Of a stretch of 40,073 nt of DNA, positions 7,244 to 17,600 are shown in pieces. Origin of the DNA: an uncultured Bacteroidota bacterium (GTDB lineage Bacteria; Bacteroidota; Bacteroidia; Chitinophagales; Chitinophagaceae); the NCBI GenBank assembly GCA_903882805.1, contig CAIRYK010000092.1, positions 1 to 40,073 on the forward strand, written 5' to 3'. A model generated the notes under the pieces. It made no database searches and was not told the DNA's origin. It worked only from the letters and a program-made list of their open reading frames with translations. The position numbers and the translations under genes are program-made. How positions within the stretch are numbered: position 1 is the stretch's first letter; each line of letters opens with the position of its first letter.

Positions 7244-10200
7244 ATGAAAAGATTAATTGCATTAGTGATCATATTGCTTGGGGCGCTTGCGGCCGAGGCG
7301 CAGTGGTATACTACCACCAATACAACCGGGACAGTATTGTATGGTATTACCAATGTTACGGTGGTTGGGTCGGGCTCGGCCAGTTCCTATCCTTTGTGGT
7401 GCGGTACCAGCCCTTACTGGATTGGATCGGGTGCGCCATCTTTTCCTGGTCCTGCATTACCCGGTAGATATAATTATACCTTTTCGCGGCCCGTAAACTC
7501 AATCAGGGTAATTGCCACCGCAATGAACATTGGCGAAACAATAGAAATTAAAATAAATGGATCACCCTACACTATTACATCTATAACGCCATTTGCGGGG
7601 CCATGTCTTGGCGGGACCTCAGTGTCTATAATAGGAGGGCATATGGAATGTACGGCAGATGCACCCTCTGGGTCAGGAGGTATTGTAAATATTACCTATT
7701 GCGGCATTACATCGGCAGAAGTTGCCACTTCGGGTTATGGAAATGGCACAGTTTACACCTTTATGTTTACGGACTCTGGTACATGCGTAGCAGCCACCAA
7801 CAATGGGCCAATCTGTGTTAATGATACTTTGAAACTGGGTTCCCCCGGTGATTCGTTGGGAGCTACCTACTTGTGGTATGGTCCGGGTGGTTTCACAGCA
7901 ACCACTCAAAACACCACAAGAACCGGAATGACAATGGCCGATACCGGATACTACTATGTAGTGAAAATAAGAGGTACAACAAGGGATACGGCGCGTACTC
8001 ACGTAGACTTGAAGCCATTGCCTGTAATAACACTAACAACTAACGCCCCAATTTGCAGCGGCAACACGCTAACCATGCGCATAACGCCCGATTCGGTAGG
8101 GGAGACTTATATGTGGACTGGTCCGGTAGGATTTACATCTACCATACCCAACCCCACACGACCGTTGGCGCAGGTGCGGTATTCGGGGTCGTACAAAGTA
8201 GTGGCCAATTTGCGCGGATGTATTGATAGCGGATATCTGGATATAACCATCGACTCTACACCAGTGCGGCCAACGATAGGTAGTAATTCGCCTTTATGCT
8301 CCGGCAGGGGCGATGTGTTGCTTACATCATCTGATGCGACAGCGGGCGTAACCTACCGATGGGATGGCCCGGGTGGCTATACCAGCACAGATCAGAATCC
8401 GGTATTGCCGGGAGCGCCTACCACCGTGAGCGGGGTATATACGGTAACAGCTATATTAGGCCCGTGCAGCAATCGCAATACCACAGTAGTGGTAGTAAAT
8501 GCCACGCCTATATTGCCGGTATTGGGTAGCAATGCGCCTATATGTTCGGGTAACACGCTCAATCTTACAGCTTCGTCTTCTATTGGGTCTGTTTATAGCT
8601 GGATAGGGCCTAATTCGTTTACGTCAGGCCTTCAAAATCCTTCTATCAGTCCGGTAACTACTTTGGCAACGGGTACGTACTCTGTTAGCGCGACGTTATT
8701 CTATCCTGGCATACCCGGCGGCTGCATTTCAGACACAGCTTCCATATTTGTTCGGGTAGATTCTACGCCCGAAACGCCGGTAGCAAGCACCAATTCGCCG
8801 GGCGCGCCAAGCCTGTGCGAGGGCGATACACTTAAATTTTTCGCCTTATCGGGCACGGCTGGCGTCAGCTATTTGTGGTCGGGGCCAACGTTGTTCACAA
8901 CCACCGTGCAGAATCCTATAATTTATCCGGTAACCACGGCGGCCACCGGCAACTATACAGTTACGGTTACTTATGGCGCATGTTCTTCGTTTGCCATAGT
9001 TACCGCTACTATTACCCCTATGCCGGTTATCACGGCCACGAGCAATAGTCCGGTATGTACGGGAATGAAGGATACGCTGTTTTTGCAAGCCAATGGCGCT
9101 CCTCCGGGCACGACCTATACCTGGACAGGACCTTATACTTTCAGGTCGGGAGCGCAGAATCCGTTCCGCACACCGGTAATAATGGAGTATGCAGGCGTTT
9201 ATTTTGTAACTGCGCATTTGGGGCAGTGCAATTCTGTAACCGTATCAGATACGGTAGTGGTGCACGAAACGCCCCCAACGCCATGGATAAACTGGTTGAC
9301 CTATTGTCAGTATTACGATGCGCCGCCGCTTATGGCGTCGGGTCAGAATATACGCTGGTATAATACGATTGGCGGTCCGGGTAGCATAACGCCGCCAGTA
9401 CCTGCCACTACTACAGTTGGTCGTAAGTTTTATTATGTAACGCAAACAGTGCAAGGATGTACAAGTCCGGTAGACTCTATTCTGATAACAGTTTACCCCA
9501 AGCCGGTGATTAAAGCGATTACGCCCGATACCTCAGTTTGTCCGCACGATAGCGCTATACTTAGTGTAGTGAACATAGATCCGATAGCGTATTACAAATG
9601 GGTTCCGGGATTGTATCTTAGCGACAGCACTAAGGCAAGTGTAGTAACCAAACCAATTACTAATATTAAATACACGCTGGTAACCAGCAATCAGTTTGGC
9701 TGTTCAGATACTTCGTTTGTTGGCGTAACGGTTTATCCTTCGGCTGTGGTGCAAGTGGCCGATTCGGTAACCATATACCCCGGCGAAGCATACCAGCTAA
9801 ACACGCAAACCAACTGTTCGACATTTGAGTGGTTTCCGCCATCGGGTCTGAGCGACAAGTTCAGTTCAAACCCAATAGCGACGCCTGAATTGAGTACGCG
9901 TTATTTTGTAACCGCTACCACAAGTTGGGGTTGTAAGGCCATGGATTCTATAGATGTAAATGTGAGCCTGGAGTCGCTGGTATCGGCGCCCAATGCTTTT
10001 GTGCCGGGTAGCGGAATAAACGGTAAATTCTACGTTATTAAGCGAGGGCTCGTTACGCTGAAGAGCTTTGCTATCTACGACAGATGGGGCGTGAAGGTGT
10101 TTGAAACCAGCAATGCAGAAGATGGCTGGGACGGAAGCTACAAAGGCACGCCGCAGCCGCAGGGCGTGTATATATATCAGGTGGAAGGCGCCACAAGTAT

Positions 10201-10246
10201 AGGTACTACCTTTAAGAAACAAGGTAATGTGACGCTGATAAGATAG
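7244..10246 (+). CDS. Large secreted Ig-like-repeat protein with gliding-motility C-terminal domain
   Basis: 1000-aa protein with a signal peptide (M-K-R-L-I-A-L..., cleavage near A-E-A-Q, residue 20). Its N-terminal domain (about 21-177) differs from that of the three other adhesins here. It is rich in Gly, Ser and Thr, has four Cys residues (W-C-G-T, G-P-C-L, M-E-C-T, T-Y-C-G) and resembles a beta-sandwich. From about 181 there are six Ig-like repeats of about 80-86 residues (N-G-P-I-C, N-A-P-I-C-S-G, N-S-P-V-C-T-G starts). A Y-C-Q-Y-Y-D-A-P-P-L module and two further beta modules follow. The last 90 residues are a sorting domain with F-A-I-Y-D-R-W-G-V-K-V-F-E-T and a terminal G-N-V-T-L-I-R. 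It probably acts at the cell surface after type IX export. The function and ligand are not known. Confidence 0.87.
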   Translation: MKRLIALVIILLGALAAEAQWYTTTNTTGTVLYGITNVTVVGSGSASSYPLWCGTSPYWIGSGAPSFPGPALPGRYNYTFSRPVNSIRVIATAMNIGETIEIKINGSPYTITSITPFAGPCLGGTSVSIIGGHMECTADAPSGSGGIVNITYCGITSAEVATSGYGNGTVYTFMFTDSGTCVAATNNGPICVNDTLKLGSPGDSLGATYLWYGPGGFTATTQNTTRTGMTMADTGYYYVVKIRGTTRDTARTHVDLKPLPVITLTTNAPICSGNTLTMRITPDSVGETYMWTGPVGFTSTIPNPTRPLAQVRYSGSYKVVANLRGCIDSGYLDITIDSTPVRPTIGSNSPLCSGRGDVLLTSSDATAGVTYRWDGPGGYTSTDQNPVLPGAPTTVSGVYTVTAILGPCSNRNTTVVVVNATPILPVLGSNAPICSGNTLNLTASSSIGSVYSWIGPNSFTSGLQNPSISPVTTLATGTYSVSATLFYPGIPGGCISDTASIFVRVDSTPETPVASTNSPGAPSLCEGDTLKFFALSGTAGVSYLWSGPTLFTTTVQNPIIYPVTTAATGNYTVTVTYGACSSFAIVTATITPMPVITATSNSPVCTGMKDTLFLQANGAPPGTTYTWTGPYTFRSGAQNPFRTPVIMEYAGVYFVTAHLGQCNSVTVSDTVVVHETPPTPWINWLTYCQYYDAPPLMASGQNIRWYNTIGGPGSITPPVPATTTVGRKFYYVTQTVQGCTSPVDSILITVYPKPVIKAITPDTSVCPHDSAILSVVNIDPIAYYKWVPGLYLSDSTKASVVTKPITNIKYTLVTSNQFGCSDTSFVGVTVYPSAVVQVADSVTIYPGEAYQLNTQTNCSTFEWFPPSGLSDKFSSNPIATPELSTRYFVTATTSWGCKAMDSIDVNVSLESLVSAPNAFVPGSGINGKFYVIKRGLVTLKSFAIYDRWGVKVFETSNAEDGWDGSYKGTPQPQGVYIYQVEGATSIGTTFKKQGNVTLIR

Positions 10247-10270
10247 AAAAATATAGCAAATGTGAATATA

Positions 10271-10302
10271 GAAGCGCAATTCCTGAAAAAGGGTTGCGCT
10301 TC
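10271..10302 (+). terminator. Hairpin terminator after the second adhesin gene
   Basis: GAAGCGCAA 10271-10279 pairs perfectly with TTGCGCTTC 10294-10302 around a 14-base loop. The following T run is poor (ATAGTTTA), so termination may be less efficient than at the neighbouring terminators. Confidence 0.6.
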
Positions 10303-10506
10303 ATAGTTTATACCATTCAAACTTCCTAAATCGGCAAACTATTATCGAAAATTCGTTAGCTGATATCGATAGACTGATGACTACGAACATCTGGGAAAAG
10401 GGGAAAGTTGAGAAATGAACGTGCATTGTGATGAAATATATGTACTATCGAGACATTGATAATCAATACTACTGAATAGTTGGTCGTCTATTTATTTGGA
10501 AATCGC
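10303..10506. other. Intergenic stretch without recognisable content
   Basis: This is the middle of a 391-base gap between two large adhesin genes. It is AT-rich, with no supported reading frame, no long stem and no tandem repeat seen. The promoter of the next gene begins at its right edge. Confidence 0.4.
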
Positions 10507-10537
10507 TTTGCAAAATGAAGGGTATTTTGTATGTTTG
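10507..10537 (+). promoter_or_regulatory. Bacteroidota-type promoter for the third adhesin gene
   Basis: TTTG at 10507-10510 and TATGTTTG at 10530-10537 are separated by 19 bases. This is exactly the -33/-7 arrangement known for the Bacteroidota primary sigma factor. Transcription would start near 10544, giving a leader of about 95 bases. The -7 region is identical to that at 3445-3463 before the paralogue. Confidence 0.7.
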
Positions 10538-10637
10538 TTAAAATAGATGTTTGTAGGTCGGCGAAAAATGAAAATTTAAGCGCTGGCTTGCGTATTTTTT
10601 ATTTTTGAACATTTTAATTGTTGCTCCTTAATTTAGA

Positions 10638-13600
10638 ATGCGTATGAAAAAAGTATATTTACTGTTAGCTTGTTTGGTTTCGTTTGGCGTGGGTACAGAC
10701 AAGGTAATGGGGCAACTTCTTGGAGGTAATGTATTCTTACAAGGTAAATGGCTGGAAGTAGGCGTAACTGCAAATGGTTCTTGGGGTAGTACAGGTGGTA
10801 CGCCTCCGGGATACCATGTACGCGGCGGCGCTCTGGATTTTTCTTACGATGCCGGCCACGATGGATGGACAGTAGGTACCGATCCTTATTATGGCTCCTA
10901 TTTCATGCCTGGTACTCCGTTCGACGGATGGTCTATGCAGGTGGCCGGCGCACAAAGCAATGCGTATTTTACAGATGGTGGAATTTTCAATTTTCCGGGC
11001 GCAACATTGGCTGGTTCAGTTACCGGCTACAGCAATACAGGCGGTATAATAAGCGGAGTATGGACAGGTACTGCCGGAGTAGGCAGCGCATTGAACATAA
11101 AAACAACACACAGGCTGGATACGCTGGCATCGTGGTTGGTAGTAACAACAGTATTTACCAATACCAGCGCAGCCGATATGCCAGGCGTATATTATTTTGC
11201 AACCGGCGACCCTGATAATGATGTATTGTTATCGGGCGGCAGCTTTCCTACTAATAACCACATTTCTTATCAGAACGATGCCGACCATAGGGTAGAGGTT
11301 AATGCAAGACCTCCCACATTGCGCCAGGATGCATTTTCTGGATTGTGCACTAAAGACATACGCGCAAAGGCATTGATTTATCAATCATGGCCTCCAACGA
11401 GGGTTCCGGGCAATAGTCTGGATCTGGTGTGGGCTGGTACGCCTACGGGCATGGGTACAACCTATTATGGCCTGTATAACACTACATTAAGTCAGGATAT
11501 CGCGTTTGGATTGATATACAACATTGGTACAATAAGGGCCGGCGACAGCGCCATAATATCTTTTGCCTGGATATTTTCAGACACTGTTGCCATTGACAGC
11601 GCATTTCCTGAGCCGTTGCTTGTAGTAAATGGTGTGGGCAGACCTCCATCGGGACCGGCGCCAGCGCCTACCTACGATACTTTTAGCTCTTGTTTATTCC
11701 CCGGTGTTTCTTCATTGCCGGTAGATATCAGGTTTGCAAGCGACAAATGCTGGAGCTGGAGCGAATGGAGCTGGGCGCCATCAACTGGTCTTTCATCTAC
11801 GACCGGTACTTTTAACACCATCAACATCAGCGCGCTTTCCGGGCCAACGACCTATACTATTACAGGTACCGATAGCGCAACGCGAATGTTCTCGGGTGCA
11901 CACAGGATTTTTTACCTGACGGTAATTCCGTGCTTTAATGCTACCAACAATGGCCCGATATGTATGAACGATACATTGAAGCTGGTGGCTCATGGCGACT
12001 CTACAGGCGCCACCTATCTTTGGTACGGCCCGACAGGTTTTACTGCAACGACACAAAGCACGTTCCGCACCGGATTAACAATACTGGATACGGGTATGTA
12101 TTATGTGATAAAGATAGTAGGCACTGACCGAGATACAGTGAGCACCCATGTAGTGCTTAAGCCGCTTCCTGTGGTAGTAGCCACTAGCAATGCACCTATA
12201 TGCTCGGGTAATACACTGAGGCTGAATGTGGCCCCGGATTCGGTGGGCGAGACATTCAGGTGGACTGGACCTACCGGTTTTACCTCTACATTGGTCAGTC
12301 CGTCGCGAACGGCAGTTCATGTGCCGGATGGAGGGTTGTATAAAGTAGTGGCTACCTGGCGAGGGTGCATGGATAGCGGTTATGTGAATGTGGTAATAGA
12401 CTCTACTCCGGCTGTGCCTACCGTGGGCAGCAATGCGCCTATCTGCTCGCACCGTGACACGCTGAAACTAAATGCAAACGATGCCACGGCAGGGGTAGGC
12501 TATAACTGGACTGGTCCGGGCGGCTTTACGTCATCGCTACAGAACCCGAATATTTATCCGGATGTGCCGACTGCTGCATCGGGCGTATATACAGTAACGG
12601 TAGTATTAGGGCCTTGTAAGAATTCAAATACAACAACTGTAGTAATTGATTCAACGCCTGTTCCGCCAACATTAGGCAGCAATGCGCCGATCTGTTCAGG
12701 CCAGTCGCTCGATCTTACCGCTGTTTCTGCGCCGGGATCCATTTATAGCTGGGTTGGGCCTAATGGATTTACGTCTGTTTTGCAGAATCCTACTATCAAT
12801 CCAGCCACAACTTTGGCTACAGGCGTTTATTCCGTAACGGCTACAATTATTTACCCTGGTATACCTGCGGGTTGCACATCTGATACGGCAAGAATATTTG
12901 TTCGAATAGATTCTACCCCCGAAGTACCAACTGCAAGCAGCAATTCGCCCGGCCCGCCAAGCATTTGCGAAGGCGACACGCTGCGCCTCACCGCTAACGA
13001 TGGCACTGCCGGCGTTACATACCAATGGACAGGACCGAATGTGTTCTCTTCAACTCAGCAAAACCCAATGATCATTCCGGTTACACCGGCAGCTACCGGT
13101 AACTATACGGTAACGGTAGGTTTGGGAGGAGCATGTTTTGCTTACACAGTCATTACAGTAACGATAACGCCTACGCCGCCGATAACGGCAACGAGCAATA
13201 GCCCTGTGTGTACGGGCTTGTTTGACACATTGTTTTTGCAGGCGACCAGTGTGCCCGGCGCTACCTTTGAATGGGTTGGGCCATATACATTCAGATCGAG
13301 CGCACAGAATCCGTTCCGTACGCCGGTAATGATGGAGCACAAGGGCGTTTATTTTGTGAAAGCGCACCTGGGCGGTTGTACGTCTATTACAGTGCCAGAT
13401 ACTGTAGTAGTGCGTCAGACTCCGCCAACGCCGTGGATTAACTGGTTGACTTATTGTCAGTACTACGATGCGCCGCCGCTCATGGCTACAGGGGCTAATC
13501 TGCTATGGTATACAACGCCGGGAGCAGTAGGTGTACCAACGCCGCCTGTGCCGTCTACATCGGTAGTTGGTCGCAGGTTCTACTACGTAACGCAAACGGT

Positions 13601-14393
13601 AGAAGGTTGTATAAGCGCTGTAGATTCTATACAAATAACCGTATATCCGAAGCCGATAGTAACGGTGAACCGCGATACCGCAGTTTGTCCGCACGATACT
13701 GCTGTGCTACGTGCTGTAGATACCGATCCGATAGCATATTTCAAATGGTACCCGGGATTGTACCTGAGCGATAGCACAAGAGCCGTTGTAACTACACATC
13801 CCGAAACAAATATTAAGTACACAGTGGTTGCCAGCAACCAGTTTGGTTGTTCAGATACGGCGATGGTAGGCGTTACTGTTTATCCTGCTGCGGTGCTTAC
13901 GCTCGCCGATTCGGTTAGATTGTTCCCCGGCGAGAAATATGAGCTGAATCCGCAGACAAACTGTTCGCGTTTTTATTGGTTCCCTCCATCCGGCCTTAGC
14001 GATATATACAGCTCTAATCCGGTGGCGTCGCCCGAAATAAGCACACGCTATTTCGTAAACGGCATCACCAGTTGGGGTTGCATTGCCAACGACTCGATAG
14101 ACGTATATGTAAGCGAGGAGTCGCTGATTAGCGTGCCTAATGCATTTGCGCCAGGCAGCGGTCCAAACGGAAGGTTTAAAATAGTGAAGAGAGGCATAGC
14201 GGTACTGAGCAGCTTCAGCATTTTCGACCGTTGGGGTGTAAAAGTGTTCGAAACATCGGATATAGAAGAAGGATGGGATGGCACGTTTAAAGGTACGCCT
14301 CAGCCACAGGGTGTTTACATATACCAAATGGTAGGGCAGACCAGCAATGGTACGCAGTTTGTAAAAAAAGGCAACATTACACTACTCAGGTAG
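10638..14393 (+). CDS. Large secreted Ig-like-repeat protein, paralogue of the 3561 and 14615 proteins
   Basis: 1251-aa secreted protein with a signal peptide (M-R-M-K-K-V-Y-L-L-L-A..., cleavage near residue 25). Its N-terminal module (about 26-430) is nearly identical to that of the 3561 protein. Shared stretches include G-T-P-F-D-G-W-S-M-Q-V, G-D-P-D-N-D-V-L-L and R-A-G-D-S-A-I-I-S-F-A-W. Six Ig-like repeats follow (about 431-935), then the Y-C-Q-Y-Y-D-A-P-P-L module, two more beta modules, and a sorting domain (about 1164-1251) ending G-N-I-T-L-L-R. The 3' half is close to the 7244 protein and the 5' part to the 3561 protein, so the gene looks like a mosaic of its neighbours. Export by the type IX system is expected from the tail. 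The role in adhesion is inference. Confidence 0.88.
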   Translation: MRMKKVYLLLACLVSFGVGTDKVMGQLLGGNVFLQGKWLEVGVTANGSWGSTGGTPPGYHVRGGALDFSYDAGHDGWTVGTDPYYGSYFMPGTPFDGWSMQVAGAQSNAYFTDGGIFNFPGATLAGSVTGYSNTGGIISGVWTGTAGVGSALNIKTTHRLDTLASWLVVTTVFTNTSAADMPGVYYFATGDPDNDVLLSGGSFPTNNHISYQNDADHRVEVNARPPTLRQDAFSGLCTKDIRAKALIYQSWPPTRVPGNSLDLVWAGTPTGMGTTYYGLYNTTLSQDIAFGLIYNIGTIRAGDSAIISFAWIFSDTVAIDSAFPEPLLVVNGVGRPPSGPAPAPTYDTFSSCLFPGVSSLPVDIRFASDKCWSWSEWSWAPSTGLSSTTGTFNTINISALSGPTTYTITGTDSATRMFSGAHRIFYLTVIPCFNATNNGPICMNDTLKLVAHGDSTGATYLWYGPTGFTATTQSTFRTGLTILDTGMYYVIKIVGTDRDTVSTHVVLKPLPVVVATSNAPICSGNTLRLNVAPDSVGETFRWTGPTGFTSTLVSPSRTAVHVPDGGLYKVVATWRGCMDSGYVNVVIDSTPAVPTVGSNAPICSHRDTLKLNANDATAGVGYNWTGPGGFTSSLQNPNIYPDVPTAASGVYTVTVVLGPCKNSNTTTVVIDSTPVPPTLGSNAPICSGQSLDLTAVSAPGSIYSWVGPNGFTSVLQNPTINPATTLATGVYSVTATIIYPGIPAGCTSDTARIFVRIDSTPEVPTASSNSPGPPSICEGDTLRLTANDGTAGVTYQWTGPNVFSSTQQNPMIIPVTPAATGNYTVTVGLGGACFAYTVITVTITPTPPITATSNSPVCTGLFDTLFLQATSVPGATFEWVGPYTFRSSAQNPFRTPVMMEHKGVYFVKAHLGGCTSITVPDTVVVRQTPPTPWINWLTYCQYYDAPPLMATGANLLWYTTPGAVGVPTPPVPSTSVVGRRFYYVTQTVEGCISAVDSIQITVYPKPIVTVNRDTAVCPHDTAVLRAVDTDPIAYFKWYPGLYLSDSTRAVVTTHPETNIKYTVVASNQFGCSDTAMVGVTVYPAAVLTLADSVRLFPGEKYELNPQTNCSRFYWFPPSGLSDIYSSNPVASPEISTRYFVNGITSWGCIANDSIDVYVSEESLISVPNAFAPGSGPNGRFKIVKRGIAVLSSFSIFDRWGVKVFETSDIEEGWDGTFKGTPQPQGVYIYQMVGQTSNGTQFVKKGNITLLR

Positions 14394-14421
14394 TTAGGTA
14401 TTTTGATATTTTATTAATTGA

Positions 14422-14450
14422 ATGCCCCGAATTTTCGGGGCATTTTTTTT
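14422..14450 (+). terminator. Strong rho-independent terminator
   Basis: ATGCCCCGAA 14422-14431 pairs with TTCGGGGCAT 14434-14443 and runs into eight Ts. It lies 29 bases behind the stop of the third adhesin gene. Confidence 0.9.
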
Positions 14451-14614
14451 AACTATTTTTAATAAAACACCCATCTAAGTCGGGGTTTTTACTGTCTATT
14501 TCCGTGTGGAGGTATGTAAAAAAAGGAGATGAACGATTTGATTGCAAAACGAACAGTTATTATTAATCTGCGGGCAATTTATTAGTCCGGAACAGACACA
14601 AGCAAAGCCCTTGT

Positions 14615-17600
14615 ATGAAATATAGATACATTTCCGTTTTTTTAGCCGCAAGTTTATTGTTTTCCAGTTTTGCCGCCTTTAGCCAAATGGTGGGCGACAA
14701 CACCTTTTTGCAGGGTAAGTGGCTGGAAGTAGGCGTAGCGCCCAATGGTTGTTGGGGAAATACAATGCCGGTGCCGGCAGGATATCATACGCATCCCGGC
14801 AGCTCGCTGAGCGGTTACCGAGATCCTATTACAGGGGTAGCGGCAACCGGCGACGGCCTTGACTTTTCTTACGATAAATATCACGATGGCTGGGCTACTG
14901 GCGTTTATTATGGATCTTACTTTTTGCCAGGTACGCCTTTTCTCGGTTGGTCTATGCAGGTGGCAGGCGTAAGGAGCGATGCATTTTATACCAATGGCCC
15001 TTCCGGCGGATTTTCGAACAGGCTTGGCGGCACACTTACGGGTACCAATGTTGGATACTCCAATTCGGGCGGCGTAATAACCGGCACCTGGCAAGGAACT
15101 GCAGGCGTAGGTAGCGGATTGCTGATAAGGCAAACAACCCGCGTAGATACGTTGGCCTCTTGGGCAGTTGTAACAACTGTGTTTAAGAATACAAGTTTAT
15201 CAGACTATACAGGATTATATTATCAGGCAACCGGCGACCCCGATAACGATGAAACAATTGTTGGCGGTACCGGGTTTACAACAACTAACCGTGTAACGAT
15301 TCAAGGTGATTATTATAACAGAAGATTGGTAAGCGCCTATTCGCGGGACACTAACAGAGTATATTCGGCATTGGCCACAAAAGACTGCCGTGCAAAAGCC
15401 TATATCTATACAGCATGGCCGCCCGACACATCGGCGCGCAATAATCTGGATCTGGTATGGGCAGGTACTGCAACAGGTATTGGCGCTACTTACTACAATC
15501 AGGGCGACATAACCAACTCAGATATTGCATACGGACTGATATACAACATAGGCACTGTGCGTGCAGGCGATAGCGCTATCATATCATACGCTTGGTTGTT
15601 CAGAGATTCGCTGGATATAGACAGCGCCTTTCCTCAGCCCAAAATTGTAACGGCTGGCGTGGCACACGATTCGCTGGATACAGTAATTGGTTGCGACATT
15701 ACAGGCACCACCTTCCCTGTAGATATCAGATTTGGCGAAGATAAATGCTGGAGCTGGGGCGACTGGAAGTGGGCGCCATCATCAGGACTTTCGGCTACAA
15801 CCGGCGCGCACGTTACTGTAAATCTTGGCGGCCTTACTGGTCCTACCACATTTACCGTTACCGGTACCAACCCGCGCATGGGCGATTGTGCGCAGAAAAC
15901 GTTTTTACTTTATGTAACCCCTTGCTTCACCGCCTGGAACAACGGGCCGCTTTGTCCTTACGATACGTTGCGCCTCTATTGCAGAGGCGGCGACTCCATA
16001 GGCGCCACCTATTTGTGGTACGGGCCGGGTGGCTTTACCAGCACACTTCAATATCCGGTAATACCTAATTTGCCGCCGGCGGATTCAGGACTGTATACCG
16101 TAATAAAGACCGTGGGTGGCATTAGCGATACCCAAACCACCAGAGTTGTGGTGAATGTGTTGCCAACAACTATTGTAACCAGCAACGCGCCTATTTGCTC
16201 GGGCAAAACATTGTCGCTGAATGTTACTCCGGCGGTGAGCGGTGAAACGTTTGACTGGACCGGGCCTAACTTGTTTACCTCTACGCTACAAAACCCTACC
16301 CGAACAGGAGTATATGTTACCGACTCGGGCATGTACAGGGTGATATTTAATATAGGGCGATGCAAGGATACAGGCTATGTGCGGGTAGTGATTGACTCCA
16401 CGCCCATTGTGCCTGCGGCCGCGAACAATTCGCCGCTTTGCGCCGGAGGTATGTTGTTGCTTACGTCGTCCACATCTACAGCTGGCGTAACCTATTCGTG
16501 GACAGGCCCTGCAGGATTCACATCTACCATGCGCAACCCGCTGGGTATTACGGGTACTACCACAGCAAACACAGGAGTATATACAGTTACAGTAACGCTT
16601 GGTCGCTGCTCTAACTGGGATACCACCTATGCATTAATAAAGCCCAACCCTCCGTTACCCATACTTGGAAGTCTCGTTCCTTTGTGCTCTGGCAATCCGC
16701 TGAACCTAACTGCTACAGATACTCCGGGTTGCACCTACTACTGGACCGGACCTAACGGGTTTACCTCTACCGATCAGAACCCAGTGATAGATCCGGCAAG
16801 CACCCGCGCTACAGGTACCTATTCTGTAATTGCTACGCTTAATGGCTGCGTGTCGCCGATGGCTATGGAATTTGTGGCTGTTGATTCTACTCCTGTAATA
16901 CCAACGCTTGTGGCAAGCAATAGCCCAATATGCGCTGGCGATACCCTCTTCCTCACAGCCTCGTCGCCTACAACGGGTATAAGCTATGTATGGACAGGTC
17001 CGCTATCTTTTTATTCGCCCTTGCAAAATACCTTCCTTGCGGGCACAACGACTGCTGCATCGGGCGTTTATACCGTTACGGTAACATTAGGTACCTGCAC
17101 CAGCTACACAGTAATACCGGTATTGGTTAAACCAACGCCCGCCATGACCTCGCTGAGCAGTAATGCGCCAATATGCTCGGGCAATACGCTCAACCTGACC
17201 ACGACTTTTGCGCCCGCAGGCGGCACATACAATTGGGCAGGACCAAATTCGTTTACCTCTACACTGCAAAATCCATCTATCAATCCGGCCTATACGCCAG
17301 CTACAGGCACATATACGGTTACAGAAACATTGAACGGCTGCATATCAGCTCCGGCTACTCTTTATGTGGAGATAGACTCTACACCGGAGGTTCCGGTGGC
17401 AACGAGCAATTCGCCGGGAGCTCCGGGAATGAGTATTTGCGAAGGCGATACGCTCAAACTTTTTGCAACAGATGGTACGCCGGGAGTGCGCTACTATTGG
17501 GAAGGTCCGGATTTGTTTACCTCTTCTGTTCAGAATCCTATAGTAGTTAATGTACCATTATCTGCAACCGGCGTCTATACTGTTACAGCAATATTGGGCG

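Noticed and set aside
6132..7262. 376-residue open frame on the minus strand
   Set aside because: It lies wholly antisense to the PKD and sorting-domain part of the 3561 adhesin. The predicted protein is rich in Cys, His, Tyr and Ile with no recognisable domain. The plus-strand gene has clear domains and a terminator inside this interval.
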